From Erwinia sorbitola (GTDB lineage Bacteria; Pseudomonadota; Gammaproteobacteria; Enterobacterales; Enterobacteriaceae): a DNA stretch of 64,000 nucleotides. The notes under the pieces were generated by a model, which was given only the letters and a program-made list of their open reading frames with translations, was not told the origin of the DNA and did not search any database. Below, one piece after another: positions 60,521-64,000 of this stretch. The stretch lies in assembly GCF_009738185.1 (NCBI RefSeq), contig NZ_CP046509.1:3165501-3229500 (forward strand), written 5' to 3'. The stretch's first letter is position 1; each line of letters opens with the position of its first letter. The translations under genes and the position numbers were made by a program.

Positions 60521-60540
60521 GGGTCAGGCGTGCCTGACCC
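60521..60540. repeat. Single copy of the dispersed 20-bp palindrome
   Basis: GGGTCAGGCGTGCCTGACCC followed by CCTACG, seven bases after the Ada-AlkA stop. It is identical to the unit core of the 22.1-kb array and probably acts as a 3' hairpin. Confidence 0.85.
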
Positions 60541-60600
60541 CTACGAGGGCGCGCAACTATTTACCCAGGGACGTGCCGCGCTGGCATCGCAGATAGCAAA

Positions 60601-60939
60601 AAGGCGCCTTTAGGGCGCCTTCTTAACATTGGTGGGTCGTGCAGGATGACTCGGCTTCGCCTCGCCCTTCGGGTCGTTGCTGGCGCAACGCTGTCTCACT
60701 GCGTTCGACCCGAACCTGCGGCAGGTTCGAACCCCGCCCGATTTGCACATAGCAAAAAGGCGCCTTTAGGGCGCCTTCTTACATTGGTGGGTCGTGCAGG
60801 ATGACTCGGCTTCGCCTCGCCCTTCGGGTCGTTGCTGGCGCAACGCTGTCTCACTGCGTCGACCCGAACCTGCGGCAGGTTCGAACCCCGCCCGATTTGC
60901 AGATAGCAAAAAGGCGCCTTTAGGGCGCCTTCTTAACAT
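60601..60939 (-). repeat. tRNA-Lys-tail tandem repeats with terminators (about 155-bp units)
   Basis: Two units of about 155 bp each carry, on the minus strand, the last 18 nt of tRNA-Lys (ATCCTGCACGACCCACCA, ending at 60640 and 60785). A spacer follows, then a terminator-like stem AAGGCGCC-CTAAA-GGCGCCTT with Ts. Stems are at 60601-60621, 60757-60777 and 60911-60931; the last directly follows the first intact tRNA-Lys. The spacers contain further short inverted repeats such as GAACCTGC/GCAGGTTC. The arrangement recalls the tyrT (rtT) repeats of E. coli, where each unit ends in a tRNA tail. Confidence 0.85.
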
Positions 60940-61015
60940 TGGTGGGTCGTGCAGGATTCGAACCTGCGACCAATTGATTAAAAGTCAACTGCTCTACCAA
61001 CTGAGCTAACGACCC
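60940..61015 (-). tRNA. lysT-like: tRNA-Lys (UUU)
   Basis: A 76-nt cloverleaf on the minus strand, with acceptor GGGTCGT, D-loop AGCTCAGTTGGTAGAGCA, anticodon loop CTTTTAA (TTT), TTCGAATC and encoded CCA. It is the last intact gene of the cluster and is followed by a terminator stem. It is identical in sequence to the other three Lys copies. Confidence 0.96.
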
Positions 61016-61019
61016 GATA

Positions 61020-61095
61020 TGGTGGGTGATGACGGGCTCGAACCGCCGACCCCCTCCGTGTAAAGGAGATGCTCTACCAACTGAGCTAATCACCC
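61020..61095 (-). tRNA. tRNA-Val (UAC)
   Basis: A 76-nt cloverleaf on the minus strand: acceptor GGGTGAT, anticodon loop TTTACAC (TAC), TTCGAGCC and encoded CCA. It is four bases from the downstream Lys gene, so the two are processed from one precursor. Confidence 0.96.
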
Positions 61096-61150
61096 ATATC
61101 AGAACTGCTACGCATGCTTTCACGGTTTACACCGCTTACTGCTTAGATAG

Positions 61151-61226
61151 TGGTGGGTCGTGCAGGATTCGAACCTGCGACCAATTGATTAAAAGTCAAC
61201 TGCTCTACCAACTGAGCTAACGACCC
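61151..61226 (-). tRNA. tRNA-Lys (UUU)
   Basis: A second copy of the 76-nt tRNA-Lys with encoded CCA, identical to the others. It lies between tRNA-Val (61020) and the 126-bp tail repeats. Confidence 0.96.
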
Positions 61227-61271
61227 GCAATGCGGTAAATCTGTACTATGCTATCTCTTACTACTTTGAAG

Positions 61272-61523
61272 TGGTGGGTCGTGCAGGATGACTTCGCCCT
61301 TCGGGCCGTTGCTGAAGCAACGTTGTCTCGCTTTCGCTCGACTCGAACCTTTTACGGTTCTCATCCTTCACGGTTTGCACCGCTTACTACTTTGAAGTGG
61401 TGGGTCGTGCAGGATGACTTCGCCCTTCGGGCCGTTGCTGAAGCAACGTTGTCTCGCTTTCGCTCGACTCGAACCTTTTACGGTTCTCATCCTTCACGGT
61501 TTACACCGCTTACTACTTTGAAG
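61272..61523 (-). repeat. Two 126-bp tandem repeats carrying tRNA-Lys 3' tails
   Basis: TGGTGGGTCGTGCAGGAT occurs at 61272 and 61398, and again at 61524 as the true end of the next tRNA-Lys, with an exact 126-bp period. After each tail comes GACTTCGCCCTTCGGG..., CTTTCGCTCGACTCGAACC and ATCCTTCACGGTTTGCACCGC. The units are nearly identical to each other and distinct from the 155-bp units at 60.6 kb. Only the tRNA tail is retained, so these are not tRNA genes. A further partial unit without the tail lies at about 61730-61800. Confidence 0.88.
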
Positions 61524-61599
61524 TGGTGGGTCGTGCAGGATTCGAACCTGCGACCAATTGATTAAAAGTCAACTGCTCTACCAACTGAGCTAACGACCC
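61524..61599 (-). tRNA. tRNA-Lys (UUU)
   Basis: A third copy of the 76-nt tRNA-Lys, intact from GGGTCGTTAGC to CCA. Its 3' end marks the first of three tails spaced 126 bp apart, so the downstream repeats probably arose from its 3' flank. Confidence 0.96.
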
Positions 61600-61603
61600 G
61601 ATA

Positions 61604-61679
61604 TGGTGGGTGATGACGGGCTCGAACCGCCGACCCCCTCCGTGTAAAGGAGATGCTCTACCAACTGAGCTAATCACCC
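61604..61679 (-). tRNA. tRNA-Val (UAC)
   Basis: A second tRNA-Val, identical to the copy at 61020-61095 and with the same four-base spacing to the following Lys gene. The Val-Lys pair has evidently been duplicated as a block. Confidence 0.96.
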
Positions 61680-61814
61680 ATATCGAAACTTCAAAGCACG
61701 GCTTTCACCGCTTACTGATTACCAATATCCTTCACGGTTTGCACCGCTTTCGCTCGACTCGAACCTTTTACGGTTCTCATCCTTCACGGTTTGCACCGCA
61801 CACTACTTAGATAG

Positions 61815-61890
61815 TGGTGGGTCGTGCAGGATTCGAACCTGCGACCAATTGATTAAAAGTCAACTGCTCTACCAACTGAGCTAACGACCC
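61815..61890 (-). tRNA. tRNA-Lys (UUU)
   Basis: A fourth tRNA-Lys and the promoter-proximal gene of the minus-strand cluster. It corresponds to the lysT-valT-lysW... cluster found downstream of cpoB in E. coli. Confidence 0.96.
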
Positions 61891-62054
61891 AATTTTGTGC
61901 TGCTGGCGTCTGTTAAGATATCCCCCGGCAACGGCGGCATATATTACTGATTTCCATTTCCAGCGCAACCACTATTTCTGGATAAGCCGTTCAACTGCTT
62001 AGGATTCACGCGGCAAGACTATAAATCACGCTAAAACAGGCCAAATCACACCAG

Positions 62055-62855
62055 TTAAAGTGTTGCAGAGCGCTTTTGCGCCTGTTTCGCAGCTTCACTG
62101 TTTGGGTACAGTTTAACCACCTGCTGATAGACCGCTTTGGCTTTCGCCTTGTCGCCTTTTTCCTGCATGATCACCCCAACCTTCAATAACGCATCTGCGC
62201 TTTTAGGTGATTTGGGGTAATTTTTAACTACAGTGGCAAAATAAAATGCTGCGTCGTCTTTTTTGCCTTTGTTGTAATTCAGCTGGCCGAGCCAATAGTT
62301 CGCGTTAGGCTGGTAAGTTGAATCCGGGTATTTCTTCACAAAAGCCTGAAACGCAGATATCGCCTGATCGTACTGTTTCTTTTCCAGTACCAGCGCAACA
62401 GCCGCATTGTAGTCGGTATTCGCATCACCGCTCTGAGTTGGAGCAGCGGCAGCAGCTGGTGCTGCCGCCGGGTTGCTACTATCAGAAGAGCTGGCAGCAG
62501 CCGCACCAGCACCTGAAGCAGCCGCTGCGCCGGCGTTTGCACCACCGCTGCTGAGACTGTCAATCTGCTGATAAAGCCCTTTCTGACGCTCCACAACCTG
62601 ATTCAGCTGATAGCTATTTTCCTGAATTTGACCGCGTAATGAATCAATATCACTTTGAGTTTCGGAAAGTTGCTGCTGAAGCTGCTGGAGGAGTTGCGCT
62701 TGAGAGTTAGAAATACGCTCAAGGGTAGTGACACGGTCTTCAACCGAGCCGGAGCCAACGTTACTGATTGTTGCCTGGGCATTAGCGGCCCAGGGGGCCG
62801 CTACGCCAACCAGTAACGACAGACTCAACAAGTGAGTTCTGAAGCTACTAATCAT
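62055..62855 (-). CDS. cpoB: CpoB (YbgF), cell division coordinator
   Basis: A 266-aa periplasmic protein (E. coli 263). After a signal peptide ending near WAANA there is a trimerising coiled coil (residues about 35-100). A low-complexity Ala/Ser/Pro linker follows, then three TPR-like repeats (YNAAVALVLEKKQYDQAISAFQAFVKKYPDSTYQPNANYWLGQLNYNKGKK...). It binds TolA and coordinates outer-membrane constriction with PBP1B. Last protein gene of the tol-pal operon, nine bases after pal; the tRNA cluster follows on the same strand. Confidence 0.95.
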   Translation of the reverse strand: MISSFRTHLLSLSLLVGVAAPWAANAQATISNVGSGSVEDRVTTLERISNSQAQLLQQLQQQLSETQSDIDSLRGQIQENSYQLNQVVERQKGLYQQIDSLSSGGANAGAAAASGAGAAAASSSDSSNPAAAPAAAAAPTQSGDANTDYNAAVALVLEKKQYDQAISAFQAFVKKYPDSTYQPNANYWLGQLNYNKGKKDDAAFYFATVVKNYPKSPKSADALLKVGVIMQEKGDKAKAKAVYQQVVKLYPNSEAAKQAQKRSATL

Positions 62856-62864
62856 GTGATTCTC

Positions 62865-63383
62865 TTAGTAAACCAGTACTGCACGACGGTTTTTAGCATA
62901 AGCTGCTTCGTCGTGACCCAGTACTGCAGGTTTTTCTTTACCGTAAGAAACGATAGAGATCTGGTCAGCAGAAACGCCTTTACCCTGCAGGTACATTTTA
63001 ACAGCTGAAGCACGACGTTCGCCCAGGGCGATGTTGTATTCAGGAGTACCGCGCTCATCCGCATGACCTTCTACAGTCACTTTGTATGATGGGTTGCTGC
63101 GCAGGAAGTTAGCGTGTGCATCCAGCATCTGAGCGAAGTCAGAAGCGATGTCATACTTATCCAGACCGAAGTATACGATGTTGTTTTTCTGCAGTTCTTG
63201 CATCTGCAGACGTGCCTGCTCATCAGAAGACATGTTACCGCTGTTCATGCCGCTGTTAGAACCGTCACCCATGCCCATACCGTTAGTCTGGTCATTGTTG
63301 TTGTTCTTGTGAGAGCTACATGCAGCCACTGCGATTACTGGCAGTGCCAGCATTAAGCCTTTCAGCACTTTGTTCAGTTGCAT
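62865..63383 (-). CDS. pal: Peptidoglycan-associated lipoprotein Pal
   Basis: A 172-aa outer-membrane lipoprotein (E. coli 173). The lipobox LPVIAVAAC gives Cys22, followed by an Asn/Gly/Met-rich linker. The OmpA-like domain has IVYFGLDKYDI, VTVEGHADERGTPEYNIALGERRASAVKMYLQG and YGKEKPAVLGHDEAAYAKNRRAVLVY, with the Asp and Arg that hold diaminopimelate. Part of Tol-Pal. Confidence 0.97.
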   Translation of the reverse strand: MQLNKVLKGLMLALPVIAVAACSSHKNNNNDQTNGMGMGDGSNSGMNSGNMSSDEQARLQMQELQKNNIVYFGLDKYDIASDFAQMLDAHANFLRSNPSYKVTVEGHADERGTPEYNIALGERRASAVKMYLQGKGVSADQISIVSYGKEKPAVLGHDEAAYAKNRRAVLVY

Positions 63384-63427
63384 TATTTAATTCCTATTAT
63401 AGTTTGCCATACATATTTACACATGCA

Positions 63428-64000
63428 TCACAGATACGGCGACCAGGCAGGAAATTTGACCTGTCCATCGGTTGCCGGAAGACGCGCTTTGAAACGCCCA
63501 TCCGTCGAAACCAACTGCAATACGGAACCCATACCCTGTGTAGAGCTGTAGATTACCATTGTGCCGTTAGGTGCGAGACTTGGCGTCTCATCCAGGAACG
63601 TGTCCGTTAATTGTTGAACGGCTCCCGTTACCAGATCTTGTCGGGCGACGTGTTGAGCGCCGCCATTGGTGCTGATCATCACCATAGATTTACCATCAGT
63701 GCTTACGTCGGCGTCCTGGTTCTGAGAACCTTCCCAGGTAATACGCTGGGCAGTACCGCCGCTTGCGCTGACTTTATAGATTTGCGGGCGACCGGCCTGA
63801 TCAGAGGTATAAGCCAGACTCTGGCTGTCCGGGAACCACGTTGGCTCGGTGCTGTTGTAGCGACCATCAGTGACCTGACGAATCTGACCAGAACCAATAT
63901 CCATCACATACAGATTCAGGCTACCGGTTTTAGATAACGCAAACGCCAGTTTGCTGCCATCTGGAGAGAATGCCGGCGCACCATTGTGACGTGGGAACGA
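63428..64000 (-). CDS. tolB: TolB, Tol-Pal translocation protein (partial, C-terminal part)
   Basis: The C-terminal 190 codons of the periplasmic beta-propeller TolB run off the window edge. FPRHNGAPAFSPDGSKLAFALSKTGSLNLYVMD, ITWEGSQNQDADVSTDGKSMVMIS and FLDETPSLAPNGTMVIYSS are propeller blades, and the terminal GRFKARLPATDGQVKFPAWSPYL matches E. coli TolB. The reading frame is open without interruption to base 64000; the Met codons near 63900 are internal. Confidence 0.97.
   Translation of the reverse strand, partial: SFPRHNGAPAFSPDGSKLAFALSKTGSLNLYVMDIGSGQIRQVTDGRYNSTEPTWFPDSQSLAYTSDQAGRPQIYKVSASGGTAQRITWEGSQNQDADVSTDGKSMVMISTNGGAQHVARQDLVTGAVQQLTDTFLDETPSLAPNGTMVIYSSTQGMGSVLQLVSTDGRFKARLPATDGQVKFPAWSPYL

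Noticed and set aside
60601..61523. The TGGTGGGTCGTGCAGGAT segments at 60640, 60785, 61272 and 61398 as extra tRNA genes
   Set aside because: Only the last 18 nt of tRNA-Lys are present; anticodon and D arms are absent, so no cloverleaf can form.

Overview
The window is a chromosomal segment of a gamma-proteobacterium of the Enterobacterales, most likely Erwinia or a close relative in the Erwiniaceae. Most genes match E. coli K-12 products at near-identical length, and their order follows the E. coli 16-18 min region: rhlE, ybhQPON, ybhL, moaEDCBA, ybhK, uvrB, bio operon, ybhB, pgl, ybhA, modCBA, acrZ, modEF, galTKM, gpmA, aroG, ybgS, zitB, pnuC, nadA, a Lys/Val tRNA cluster, cpoB-pal-tolB. 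Erwinia is suggested by the absence of galE from the gal operon and by the intergenic palindromic repeats. The genus is inferred; the sequence does not prove it.

Layout. 1-7.1 kb: the end of an ABC transporter gene, a GntR regulator, a GH15 glycosidase, an L,D-transpeptidase, an MFS transporter and dusC. 7.1-14.8 kb: rhlE, a CynX-like MFS carrier, ybhQ, the ybhP-clsB-ybhN lipid operon, a 64-bp tandem array and ybhL. 15-18.2 kb: a chemoreceptor with a sigma-28 promoter and a YaiW-like lipoprotein. 18.2-22.5 kb: the moa operon with Moco riboswitch and ModE site, ybhK and a 75-bp tandem array. 22.5-26.2 kb: uvrB with LexA and DnaA boxes, then an orphan UrtE-like ATPase behind apparent NtrC and sigma-54 sites. 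26.2-31.2 kb: the divergent biotin genes around a BirA operator. 31.2-36.2 kb: curA, a DJ-1/PfpI protein, a tandem ERIC-like array, ybhB, pgl and ybhA.

36.2-40.0 kb is the clearest accessory island. It holds a PAAR/S-type-pyocin effector with an unassigned C-terminal toxin, a DUF6392-like immunity gene, a SUKH-like gene and an IS3-family remnant. It is bracketed by an intact ybhA with an AT-rich 3' end and a stranded native-looking ybhA 3' fragment beside modC. 40-45.5 kb: modABC, acrZ, modE and modF, with an ERIC-like element between modA and modB. 45.5-49.9 kb: galTKM without galE, under a promoter that keeps the E. coli-like GalR and CRP elements, then gpmA. 49.9-58.3 kb: aroG, ybgS, an EvgAS/BvgAS-type phosphorelay whose sensor gene overlaps zitB, pnuC and nadA with a NadR box. 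58.4-60.5 kb: ogt and an Ada-AlkA fusion. 60.5-61.9 kb: four tRNA-Lys and two tRNA-Val genes among tandem repeats that each carry an 18-nt tRNA-Lys tail. 62-64 kb: cpoB, pal and partial tolB.

Several parts work together. Molybdate uptake (modABC), its sensor (modE) and cofactor synthesis (moa) share recognisable ModE sites. Biotin synthesis is under one operator. Alkylation repair is a divergent pair. I did not find a wholly new multi-gene system. The strongest candidates for follow-up are the effector island with its swapped ybhA end, the NtrC/sigma-54-associated orphan ATPase, the tandem ERIC array and the tRNA-tail repeats.
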